Origin: Planctomycetaceae bacterium | GTDB lineage: Bacteria > Planctomycetota > Planctomycetia > Pirellulales > Thermoguttaceae | Assembly (NCBI GenBank): GCA_031256755.1 | Contig: JAIRPZ010000141.1 | Coordinates: 1-19,416, forward strand | Reading direction: 5' to 3' | Length of the DNA: 19,416 bases | Part shown: positions 6,981 through 14,312 of the stretch, piece after piece | Position numbering within the stretch: the first letter of the stretch is position 1 | How the letters are laid out: each line of letters begins with the position of its first letter | Translations under genes and position numbers: made by a program | Notes under the pieces: model-generated | Told to the model about the DNA's origin: nothing | The model's database searches: none | Seen by the model: only the letters and a program-made list of their open reading frames with translations

Positions 6981-8673
6981 ATTCCCATGCCAATTCCGCA
7001 TCAGCGGGAACCGGTTCGTGAATCGTCTGCCCGACATTCACCCGACATTCCCGAACCGCATCTTCCCAGCAGTCGCCGCGGAAATAGTCCGTCCACGAAT
7101 CAAGCCTCGCCCCAAGCCGCCACGCCGTCTCTATCACACGCCCGAAACGCCGGTCACTCCGGCAAATCAACGCCTCCAGCAAACTCGTTTCCAGCGAATG
7201 ATATTTGACCGCAACGCCCGTGTGCTTGACACGAACCTTCAACTCGTCATGAGCATTCAGAAAATATCCCTGCGAAGCCATCCCCAGCCGCTCCCAAGGC
7301 GTGTGCGGCTTCGGAACAAAATTGGAAACATTCGCCACAATCGTTGCCGGTCTGCCCCGAATCTTTTTCGCTAATTGACCAATCTCATAAGACAACTCGA
7401 TAATGCCGTCCAAATCGTCATTCGTTTCCTCCGGCAGCCCGCAGAGAAAATACATTTTCACCCGGTTAAATCCGTTCTGAAACGCCTTTTCGCAGCCCGC
7501 CAGCAGATTTTCATTGGTGATCGGCTTGCCGATACGCCGCCGCATTTCATCTCTTGCCGCTTCCGGTGCCAGTGTCAAACCCGATGTCCGCTCCGTCGTA
7601 AGTGTCTGCACCGTACTGCTTAACTGATGATTGACACGCAAACTCGGAACCGAAATGGAAACATTCATCGGCATTAACACTTCACGGAGTTTTTCCATTA
7701 ACTCCTCAAATTGCGGATAATCGCTTGTCGACAGCGACAAGAGCGACACTTCTTTAGAACCGGTGACGGCGCAGGATTCGGCGGCGATGCGGGCAATGTT
7801 TTCCGGCGATCGGATTCGGATAGGTTTTTTTTGAACGGTGCTGACGCAGAACTTGCAGCGTCCCGGACAGCCCCGCATAATTTCAACCGCAACGCGATCC
7901 TGCACACATTCAACTGCCGGCACAATCCGCATAACCGGCGGTTCAAACACATTCAGATCGGGAATCACTGCCGGACGGACAATTTCCGGCACGCCGCTTT
8001 CCGTTGGACGCGGCTTCTTTGCACGCCCGCTGCTGTCGTAATCCGCGTGATAAAACTGCGGGACGGCGGCGAAAGAAAAATTTCTGGCGGTTTCGAGTAA
8101 TGCTGTCCGGCGGTCAATGTTTTGCTGCCTGATGTTGAGCCAGAAATCACAGACCGCCGGCAATGCTTCTTCGCCGTCTCCGATGATGAAAAGATCGATG
8201 AAATCGCTCATCGGTTCAGGATTGACCGCCGAAGGACCGCCGGCGATGATCAGCGGATCACGCATGGTGCGGTCTTTGCCGTGCAGCGGAATCCCGCCGA
8301 GATCGAGCATGGTCAGCACGTTGGTAAAACATAACTCATATTGTAACGAAAATCCGACAACATCGAATTCGGAAAGCGGCGAAAAGGTTTCGAGCGAATA
8401 GAGCGGCAGATTACGTTTCCGCAGGGCGTTTTCCATATCGGGATAAGGGGTGAAAGCCCGCTCGCAAGCCCAATCAGACCGGCGGTTCATCACGGCGTAA
8501 AGCAGTTGCAGTCCGTAATGGCTCATACCGATGGTATAGACATCGGGAAAGCAGAAGCAGAAGCGTCCTTTAACGGAATCTTTGGGTTTGACAATGCTGC
8601 CGAGTTCTCCGCCGATGTATTGTCCCGGCAGCAGCACTTCTGTTAACAAAAGTTGTTCGAGTTGAGGATTCAT
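6964..8673 (-). CDS. Radical SAM protein with B12-binding-like N-terminus (TIGR03960 type)
   Basis: This 569-residue cytoplasmic protein matches my recollection of the TIGR03960 family of radical SAM proteins. The N-terminal third (about 1-250) is a cobalamin-binding-like Rossmann region, with FPDVYTIGMSHYGLQ, DVVGFSLQYE, AGGPSAVNPEP and FIIGDGEEA. The radical SAM domain starts near 255 and has MRGCPGRCKFC, with iron-sulfur ligands C269, C273 and C276 in the standard C-x3-C-x2-C spacing. Downstream are TLAPEAARDEMRRRIGKPI and a GLPEETNDD loop. Family members often lie next to, or fused to, a DUF2344 protein and near ribosomal or RNase genes, which hints at a role in RNA or ribosome modification. 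No DUF2344 partner is in this window. The next gene downstream is a membrane protein. The substrate is unknown. Confidence 0.93.
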   Translation of the reverse strand: MNPQLEQLLLTEVLLPGQYIGGELGSIVKPKDSVKGRFCFCFPDVYTIGMSHYGLQLLYAVMNRRSDWACERAFTPYPDMENALRKRNLPLYSLETFSPLSEFDVVGFSLQYELCFTNVLTMLDLGGIPLHGKDRTMRDPLIIAGGPSAVNPEPMSDFIDLFIIGDGEEALPAVCDFWLNIRQQNIDRRTALLETARNFSFAAVPQFYHADYDSSGRAKKPRPTESGVPEIVRPAVIPDLNVFEPPVMRIVPAVECVQDRVAVEIMRGCPGRCKFCVSTVQKKPIRIRSPENIARIAAESCAVTGSKEVSLLSLSTSDYPQFEELMEKLREVLMPMNVSISVPSLRVNHQLSSTVQTLTTERTSGLTLAPEAARDEMRRRIGKPITNENLLAGCEKAFQNGFNRVKMYFLCGLPEETNDDLDGIIELSYEIGQLAKKIRGRPATIVANVSNFVPKPHTPWERLGMASQGYFLNAHDELKVRVKHTGVAVKYHSLETSLLEALICRSDRRFGRVIETAWRLGARLDSWTDYFRGDCWEDAVRECRVNVGQTIHEPVPADAELAWEYVRLD

Positions 8674-8681
8674 AGCGGTCT

Positions 8682-8687
8682 ATTTTA
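8682..8687 (-). promoter_or_regulatory. Candidate -10 element of the radical SAM gene
   Basis: On the minus strand TAAAAT ends 8 bp before the ATG at 8673. With normal spacing the transcript would start about 2 nt before the ATG, so it would be almost leaderless. A TTGCTG 15 bp further upstream is a weak -35 candidate. Confidence 0.42.
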
Positions 8688-8752
8688 ACATGAACCGGCA
8701 GACAGCAAATGCCCGCCGCCGGCATTGCCGTGCGCCCGCTGTGTCATATTTA

Positions 8753-8780
8753 TTGACACGCAGACGTTTTTGCATACAAT
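8753..8780 (+). promoter_or_regulatory. Strong sigma70-like promoter of the DUF6807 gene
   Basis: A perfect -35 TTGACA (8753-8758) and TACAAT (8775-8780) are separated by 16 bp. Transcription should start near 8787, just before a hairpin at 8791-8817, giving a leader of about 60 nt to the preferred ATG. Confidence 0.72.
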
Positions 8781-8790
8781 AACCCCGCAG

Positions 8791-8817
8791 CCATCGGAAA
8801 GCGGTGTTTCCCGATGG
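8791..8817 (+). promoter_or_regulatory. Hairpin in the 5' leader of the DUF6807 gene
   Basis: CCATCGGAAA (8791-8800) pairs with 8807-8817 in ten base pairs, with one bulged C at 8810 and a six-base loop GCGGTG. It begins at the predicted transcription start and ends 32 nt before the ATG at 8850. It could stabilise the mRNA or regulate it. No ligand-binding fold is evident. Confidence 0.6.
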
Positions 8818-8849
8818 TCCCAATCCCCCCCGGTAAGCAAAAGCAAAAA

Positions 8850-9809
8850 ATGATCCAGCAAAAACCAATCCTTTTTTGGGCTGTCTTCTTTCTTTCGGCA
8901 GCCGCTCAAGCATCGGAGTTGACACTGAAAAAAACAGAATCCGGCTATGATGTCTTCGTCGGCAGCGGACTTTTCGCCGGATACCATACATCTTTCGAAG
9001 GAAGTCCCGTTGTCTATCCCCTTATCGGACCGGCAGGGCAAAAAATGACCCGCGATTATCCGATGCTCAAAGACGGCGGCAACAGCACTACGTCCGATCA
9101 TCCGCATCACCGGTCTATGTGGTTCACACACGGTCTTGTCAACGGGCTGGACTTTTGGACTTCCGATGCAAAAACAGGACGGACGGCTTATCAAATTGTT
9201 CACAAGCGTTTTGTGAAAGCCGAAAGCAGCGGAACCGCCGCTGTTATCGTAACAGAAAATCATTGGATCGGAAAAGAAAATCAACTCCTCTGCCGCGATG
9301 AACGGATGTTGACGTTTTCCGAGTGGAAACAGTGCCGCATCATTGATTTTGATATGACCGTCACAGCCGAAGCGGATTCCGTAACCTTCGGCGATACCAA
9401 AGAAGGAACATTCGGCATCCGCCTTGCCGATTCAATGACGGCTGCCGGCAAAAACGGGCATATTATCAATGCCGAAGGGAAAAAAGAGGGCGAAGCATGG
9501 GGGAAACGGTCGGCATGGGTGGATTGTTTCGGTCTGATTGACGGACAAACAGCGGGGATTGCGGTTTTGAATCATCCGTCGAGTTTTCGGTTTCCGGTTT
9601 ACTGGCACGTGCGGGAATACGGACTTTTGGCAGCCAATCCGTTCGGGATTCATGAATTTGAAAAGAAACGGAACGAAAAACATTTGGGCGATTTTACGTT
9701 ACAAAAAGGCAAGGCGTTTACTTTCCGCTGCCGTATTCTGCTGCATCAGGGAACACCGGAAGAAGCCGGTATTGCCGAAGCATTTCAGGAATATAAAAAT
9801 AAAAAATAG
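8850..9809 (+). CDS. Secreted DUF6807 (PmoA-like) family protein
   Basis: This 319-residue exported protein has a signal peptide at residues 1-21 (MIQQKPILFWAVFFLSAAAQA). The family signature is the His-rich segment DHPHHRSMWFTHGLVNGLDF (83-102), typical of DUF6807, which databases label methane oxygenase PmoA although no methane oxidation role is supported. The histidines and aspartate suggest a metal or sugar site. Family members are common in planctomycetes and often occur among carbohydrate-utilisation genes, but their reaction is not known to me. An in-frame ATG at 8814 would add 12 residues before the signal peptide and would sit inside the leader hairpin, so 8850 is chosen. The gene has its own strong promoter and is followed by gyrB after 133 bp, so it is likely a single-gene transcript. 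Confidence 0.88.
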   Translation: MIQQKPILFWAVFFLSAAAQASELTLKKTESGYDVFVGSGLFAGYHTSFEGSPVVYPLIGPAGQKMTRDYPMLKDGGNSTTSDHPHHRSMWFTHGLVNGLDFWTSDAKTGRTAYQIVHKRFVKAESSGTAAVIVTENHWIGKENQLLCRDERMLTFSEWKQCRIIDFDMTVTAEADSVTFGDTKEGTFGIRLADSMTAAGKNGHIINAEGKKEGEAWGKRSAWVDCFGLIDGQTAGIAVLNHPSSFRFPVYWHVREYGLLAANPFGIHEFEKKRNEKHLGDFTLQKGKAFTFRCRILLHQGTPEEAGIAEAFQEYKNKK

Positions 9810-9833
9810 TTCAAATCGTTCCCGGAAAAGGAA

Positions 9834-9856
9834 AACAGACCATAAACACGTCTGTT
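9834..9856 (+). terminator. Inverted repeat after the DUF6807 gene, possible terminator
   Basis: AACAGAC (9834-9840) and GTCTGTT (9850-9856) form a perfect 7-bp stem with a 9-nt loop. It lies 25 bp after the DUF6807 stop and well before the gyrB promoter. No T-run follows, so intrinsic termination is only possible, not clear. Confidence 0.35.
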
Positions 9857-9908
9857 CCGAATATGTCCGCCCTCCTCTTTCCGCGTTCTGCGGCAAAACC
9901 GGACGCTC

Positions 9909-9936
9909 TTGAAAAATTTTCTCTTTCCGCTACAAT
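9909..9936 (+). promoter_or_regulatory. gyrB promoter predicting a leaderless transcript
   Basis: TTGAAA (9909-9914), a 16-bp spacer, and TACAAT (9931-9936) match sigma70 hexamers 5/6 each. Only six bases separate the -10 box from the ATG at 9943. A start seven bases past the hexamer falls exactly on the A of the ATG. There is no room for a Shine-Dalgarno sequence. Confidence 0.68.
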
Positions 9937-9942
9937 AGAGGG

Positions 9943-12432
9943 ATGACTGAATCCGCATCTGACGCTTCTGAATTTACCGTTGCTGCCGGTGTCTTGCCGG
10001 GGGCTAACGAAGAATATACCGCCAAAGACCTCGAACACCTCTCCGATCAGGAACACGTGCGGAAACGCCCCGCGATGTACATCGGCGATACCGGAAGCCG
10101 GGGACTCCACCACCTCGTCAGCGAAGTTGTCGATAACTCCATCGACGAAGCAATGGCGGGCTTCGCCACCACAATTCTCGTCCAAATCAATAATGACGGC
10201 TCGGTCACCGTTGAAGATGACGGACGCGGAATCCCCGTCGAAGAACATCCCGACCTGAAAAAATCCACACTCGAAGGAGTTATGACCGTCCTGAAATTCG
10301 GCGGAAAATTTTCCAAAGGGGCGTATCAAACCTCCGGCGGTCTGCACGGTGTCGGCGTAACGGTCGTCAATTTTCTTTCCGAATGGTGCGAAGTTGATGT
10401 TGCCCGCAACGGCGAGGTTTATCATCAGGAATACGCACGCGGAATTCCGAACAGCCCTGTCGAAAAAGTCGGTAAATCCGATAAACGGGGAACAAAAACA
10501 ACTTTTATGCCGGACGAAGAAATCTTCCCCGACCGGAAATTCGATTACAACATTCTTTTCCGGCGGCTTCAGGATTTAGCGTTCCTGAACAGCGGCGTAA
10601 AAATCGTTTACCGCGATGTCCGAAGCGGCGCAGAAGATACGTTTCTCTATCAGGACGGTTTGGCGGATTTTGTCAGAAATATGAACCGCTCCACCGACCC
10701 CGCTCATCCCGAAGTCATTCATATCGCCGGTCATGCGGAAGGGGTTTCAGTAGAGGTGGCTCTGCAATATACCGTGGAATATACCGAAAATCTCCGTTCT
10801 TACGTCAACAACATTTACACGATTGAGGGAGGAACTCATCTTTCCGGTTTCCGCACCGCTCTGACCCGGTCGCTGAATAATTACGGGAAAAATTCCGGTT
10901 TATTCAAGGAAAAAATGGTGCCGCCGACCGGCGAGGATTTCCGCGAAGGTCTCGCCGCTGTCATTTCCGTCCGCGTCCCGAATCCCCGATTTGAAGGGCA
11001 AACAAAAACAAAACTGGGAAACAGCGAAGTCGAAGGAATTGTGAATTCCATTGTCGGCGAACAGTTGGCGAAATTTCTCGAAGAAAATCCGAAAACAGCG
11101 AAAATCATCGTTCAGAAAGGGATTGTGGCTGCCGAAGCGCGGGAAAGCGCACGCAAAGCAAGGGCATTAGTTCGCGACCGGAAAGGGGCATTGTCTTACG
11201 GCGGTTTGCCCGGAAAACTTCGGGACTGCACCAGCAAAGAGGTGGACAAATGCGAACTGTACCTTGTCGAGGGGGACTCCGCCGGCGGAAGTGCCGAAGG
11301 GGGACGGATTCGGGAATTTCAGGCGATTCTGCCGCTGCGGGGAAAAATTTTGAACGTCTACAAGGCAACGGACAATAAAGTGCTGGCAAATACCGAAGTG
11401 TTGAGTATGATTGCGGCACTCGGCTGCGGCAGCGGCTTGGACATTGACTTATCGAAACGGCGTTACGGCAAAGTCGTCATCATGACCGATGCCGACGTGG
11501 ACGGTTCTCACATTCGGACATTGCTTTTGACCTTTTTTTACCGGCAGATGTATGAATTCCTCAAAGCCGGTCATGTTTTTATTGCTTGTCCGCCGCTTTA
11601 CCGTATCCGCCGCAAGGGACATGCCGACCAATACATTTCGACCGATGAGGAAATGCACAAAATCCTGTTGGACAACGGACTGCAAAATACGGTTTTCGAG
11701 CCGGGAGACGGCCGCAAGTTCGAAGGCACACAAATGGAAAAACTCTGCAAAACGCTTGCCGGTTTGGAAGAATCGATTCTGGCGTTGGAGCGACGCGGCA
11801 TCAACCTTCGTGAACATTCGCTCCGGCAAGACCCGGTGACTGCACGGCTTCCGGTGTATCACGTTTTCTACGACAAACAGGAAGAATGGTTCACTGACCG
11901 GGAAAAACTGGCGGCGTTCCGGCAGAAAATCGAAGCGGAATCCGGCAGCGAAGTCAAACTGGACGATTCTTCGGAAAATGCGGAAAAAGAAGCCGCTCCG
12001 CGTCTGCACATCATTGAACTGCATGAAGTTCGGACGCTGAACAAACATTTGATTGAACTGCGGGAACTTGGTTTTGAGATTGATGCGTTGCTGCCGCAGG
12101 AACGGACGGGAACGGATATGTCCCGGTACTATTTACGGCGGGGTGAGGATTTGCGGGGCATTGAGGATTTGCGGGAACTGCTTTCGGAAGTGGTTCGCGG
12201 CGGCGGACAAAAGGGAATGCAGGTGACGCGGTTCAAAGGACTTGGCGAAATGAATGCGGAAGAACTTCGGGATACCACGCTGAATATGGAGAACCGGACG
12301 CTGATTCAGGTTACGATGGAAGACGCGGCGGCGGCGGACGATTTGTTCCGAATTCTGATGGGGGACAAAGTGGAACCCCGCCGCGAATTCATCGAGAAAC
12401 ACGCTCTGGACGTGAAAAATCTCGATGTGTAA
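9943..12432 (+). CDS. gyrB: DNA gyrase subunit B
   Basis: This is the ATPase subunit of DNA gyrase, which with GyrA introduces negative supercoils. The 829 residues are the long form, compared with about 640 in many bacteria. The GHKL ATPase domain has EVVDNSIDEAMAGF with the Mg-binding Asn, DDGRGIPV, and a GLHGVGVTVVN lid loop. The Toprim domain has LVEGDSAGGSAEGGR with catalytic E443, and MTDADVDGSH with D516, D518 and D520. The extra length is an insertion of roughly 170 residues at about 575-745 within the C-terminal half, comparable in place to the insert of proteobacterial GyrB. The protein ends intact with KHALDVKNLDV. ParE is the alternative, but length and motifs favour GyrB. It has its own promoter and is convergent with the shortened clpB. 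Confidence 0.96.
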   Translation: MTESASDASEFTVAAGVLPGANEEYTAKDLEHLSDQEHVRKRPAMYIGDTGSRGLHHLVSEVVDNSIDEAMAGFATTILVQINNDGSVTVEDDGRGIPVEEHPDLKKSTLEGVMTVLKFGGKFSKGAYQTSGGLHGVGVTVVNFLSEWCEVDVARNGEVYHQEYARGIPNSPVEKVGKSDKRGTKTTFMPDEEIFPDRKFDYNILFRRLQDLAFLNSGVKIVYRDVRSGAEDTFLYQDGLADFVRNMNRSTDPAHPEVIHIAGHAEGVSVEVALQYTVEYTENLRSYVNNIYTIEGGTHLSGFRTALTRSLNNYGKNSGLFKEKMVPPTGEDFREGLAAVISVRVPNPRFEGQTKTKLGNSEVEGIVNSIVGEQLAKFLEENPKTAKIIVQKGIVAAEARESARKARALVRDRKGALSYGGLPGKLRDCTSKEVDKCELYLVEGDSAGGSAEGGRIREFQAILPLRGKILNVYKATDNKVLANTEVLSMIAALGCGSGLDIDLSKRRYGKVVIMTDADVDGSHIRTLLLTFFYRQMYEFLKAGHVFIACPPLYRIRRKGHADQYISTDEEMHKILLDNGLQNTVFEPGDGRKFEGTQMEKLCKTLAGLEESILALERRGINLREHSLRQDPVTARLPVYHVFYDKQEEWFTDREKLAAFRQKIEAESGSEVKLDDSSENAEKEAAPRLHIIELHEVRTLNKHLIELRELGFEIDALLPQERTGTDMSRYYLRRGEDLRGIEDLRELLSEVVRGGGQKGMQVTRFKGLGEMNAEELRDTTLNMENRTLIQVTMEDAAAADDLFRILMGDKVEPRREFIEKHALDVKNLDV

Positions 12433-12456
12433 GTTCACTGCCGGACGAGCATTTTT

Positions 12457-12491
12457 AATTGATCATTGATAATGGAAAATTGATAATTAGA
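12457..12491. repeat. Left array of degenerate 7-bp repeats (AATTGAT-like)
   Basis: On the plus strand five consecutive 7-mers read AATTGAT, CATTGAT, AATGGAA, AATTGAT and AATTAGA. The phase is kept exactly. The array lies 24 bp after the gyrB stop and faces a related inverted array at 12539-12580. Confidence 0.85.
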
Positions 12492-12538
12492 AACATGAGG
12501 AGTAAAACCGTACACGGCAATGACTCTTCAAAATAATT

Positions 12539-12580
12539 TGCAATGATCAATTCTCCATTGTCAATTTTCAATTATCAATT
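12539..12580. repeat. Right array of degenerate 7-bp repeats, inverted relative to the left array
   Basis: On the minus strand six 7-mers read AATTGAT, AATTGAA, AATTGAC, AATGGAG, AATTGAT and CATTGCA. Units 2 to 6 line up with the five units of the left array in the same order, 28 of 35 positions matching, including the unusual AATGGAR unit. The two arrays are therefore inverted copies and can fold into one long hairpin with a loop of about 47 nt. The clpB stop codon (12575-12577) lies inside this array. The hairpin may also act as a two-way terminator for gyrB and clpB. Confidence 0.82.
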
Positions 12581-14212
12581 ATTCCCCTCCGGTAAGGACT
12601 GCCCGTTTTCTTCCGCTTCGTCCGCTTGTTTTTGCAGCCGTTTACGCTGCTGGTCTAACTCAAACAATTTCTGGAACTGCGATTCATCCGGTATTTTTCC
12701 CCGCGATTGTTCCGCATTGATCTGCGTTTCCAGCGTTTTGTACTCCAATTCCGCCGCCGCTAACCGGCTCCGCAACTGATGAACGTCCAACGCACCGCTC
12801 TTTTCCCTTTCCCACTGCGTCCGCAATTCGGCAAGCGTTTCTTTGTTTTCCGCAATTTCTTTTTCAATTTCCCGAAGGCGTTCTTTAGCGTGCGGTTCAT
12901 TTTCGTCCGCCAACTGCCGGGCAGCCAACTCCAACTGCACCAGCCGCCGCTGCACTTCGTCAATTTCCATCGGCACACTTTCCAATTCCATCGCCAAACG
13001 GGACATCGCTTCATCCATCAGATCAATCGCTTTATCCGGCAGAAACCGGTCGGCAATGTACCGGTGCGCCATTTCCGCGGCGGCAACCAATGCGGAATCG
13101 GTAATTTTGACCCCTTTGTGATGAGATTCGTACCTCGCTTTCAGTCCCCGCAAAATGGCAATGGTATCTTCCACGCTCGGTTCATTCACAAAAACCGGCT
13201 GGAACCGCCGCTCTAACGCCGCATCTTTTTCGATGTATTTCCGGTATTCGTCCAGTGTCGTTGCACCGATACAGCGCAATTCGCCGCGGGATAATGCCGG
13301 TTTCAAAAGGTTGGCGGCATCGCTGCCTCCTTCGGCTTTGCCTGCTCCGACAAGCGTGTGCAATTCGTCAATGAACAAAATCACCAGTCCCGCGGCTTCT
13401 TCGACTTCCCGCAGAACCGCTTTGAGCCGTTCTTCAAATTCGCCGCGGAACTTCGTACCGGCAACGAGCAAGCCCATATCCAAACCGATGACCCGCTTAT
13501 TTTTCAGCGATTCCGGCACATCGCCGTCCACAATCCGCAGGGCAAGTCCTTCGGCAATCGCCGTTTTGCCCACGCCCGGCTCGCCGATCAGCACCGGGTT
13601 ATTCTTTGTCCGCCGCGAAAGAACCTGTATCACCCGGCGAATTTCGGTGTCTCTGCCAATGACCGGATCGAGTTTTCCTTTCTTGGCACGATCCACGAGA
13701 TCGATGCCGTATTTGGACAATGCCTGCAATTTTGATTCGGGATCGGCATCGGTGATTTTTGCTCCGCCCCGGACTTTTCGGACAGCAAGCAAAAGTTCTT
13801 CCCTGCCGAGTGCGTTCAGTTTGAAGATGTTTCGGGCTTTGGAAGGAATTTTTTCGAGGGCGAGCAAGAGATGTTCGGTTGAAATGTAGTCGTCTTTGAA
13901 GGATTCGGCTTCATCGGCGGCGGCATAAAGAACCCGCTGGAATTCCCCGGACGGAGCGGGAACAGCAGGAGCAGCCCCGCCGGTCACTTTCGGAAGTTGC
14001 CGCAAATCGGCTTCGGTCATTTTGCTGATTTGAGTTAGATGACCGCCTGCGGCTTCCAAAACGGGACGGATATTCCCTTCTTTTTCGGCAAGGAGTGCGG
14101 CGAGCAGGTGGAGCGGCGTGAGTTCGGGATGACCTGTTTTGACGGCGGATTCCTGCGCCGCCGCAAGCGATTCCTGGGACTTGGTCGTTAACTTCTCGTA
14201 GGCAAATGGCAT
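12575..14212 (-). CDS. clpB: ClpB-type AAA+ chaperone lacking the second ATPase domain
   Basis: ClpB is a hexameric disaggregase that threads aggregated proteins with DnaK. This version has 545 residues, while ClpB normally has about 860. Present are the N-domain (1-145), the first AAA+ domain with Walker A GEPGVGKT (210-217), Walker B VILFIDE (277-283), the pore segment GTKFRGEFEERL (252-263) and the arginine pair in ERRF (334-337), and the coiled-coil middle domain (about 405-530). After FELDQQRKRLQKQADEAEEN the frame ends at a TGA inside the right repeat array. The second AAA+ domain, its GPTGVGKT-type Walker A and the C-terminal domain are absent in all frames here. The start is the ATG at 14212 (MPFAYEKLTT). 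An extension to 14335 has no family support. It could be a deletion relic, a genuine short form or an assembly join. Confidence 0.88.
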   Translation of the reverse strand: MPFAYEKLTTKSQESLAAAQESAVKTGHPELTPLHLLAALLAEKEGNIRPVLEAAGGHLTQISKMTEADLRQLPKVTGGAAPAVPAPSGEFQRVLYAAADEAESFKDDYISTEHLLLALEKIPSKARNIFKLNALGREELLLAVRKVRGGAKITDADPESKLQALSKYGIDLVDRAKKGKLDPVIGRDTEIRRVIQVLSRRTKNNPVLIGEPGVGKTAIAEGLALRIVDGDVPESLKNKRVIGLDMGLLVAGTKFRGEFEERLKAVLREVEEAAGLVILFIDELHTLVGAGKAEGGSDAANLLKPALSRGELRCIGATTLDEYRKYIEKDAALERRFQPVFVNEPSVEDTIAILRGLKARYESHHKGVKITDSALVAAAEMAHRYIADRFLPDKAIDLMDEAMSRLAMELESVPMEIDEVQRRLVQLELAARQLADENEPHAKERLREIEKEIAENKETLAELRTQWEREKSGALDVHQLRSRLAAAELEYKTLETQINAEQSRGKIPDESQFQKLFELDQQRKRLQKQADEAEENGQSLPEGNN

Positions 14213-14225
14213 AGTAAATCGGAAA

Positions 14226-14276
14226 AGTATCAGACGAAAAATAGACGTGTACATATTATCAATTTTCGTGTAAAAT
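14226..14276. promoter_or_regulatory. Candidate overlapping divergent promoters of clpB and the helical-repeat gene
   Basis: The palindrome TGTACA (14248-14253, 4/6 match to TTGACA on either strand) sits 17 bp before TAAAAT (14271-14276) on the plus strand. On the minus strand it sits 16 bp before GATACT (14231-14226). The plus -10 is preceded by TTTTCGTG, as at accC. No CIRCE-type heat-shock inverted repeat is seen. Confidence 0.33.
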
Positions 14277-14312
14277 GAAAACCATCTCTTTTTTCCTGAA
14301 AGGCAATCCGTT

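Noticed and set aside
8685..9284. 199-codon minus-strand frame across the DUF6807 gene and its promoter
   Set aside because: It is antisense to a well supported gene and to a strong promoter, and it has no recognisable domain.
12433..12574. Remnant of the missing second half of ClpB
   Set aside because: The 142 bp between gyrB and the clpB stop consist of the two repeat arrays and a short spacer. No frame resembles the second AAA+ domain.
13155..13889. 244-codon plus-strand frame within clpB
   Set aside because: It is Ser/Arg/Pro-rich shadow translation of the first AAA+ domain on the opposite strand.
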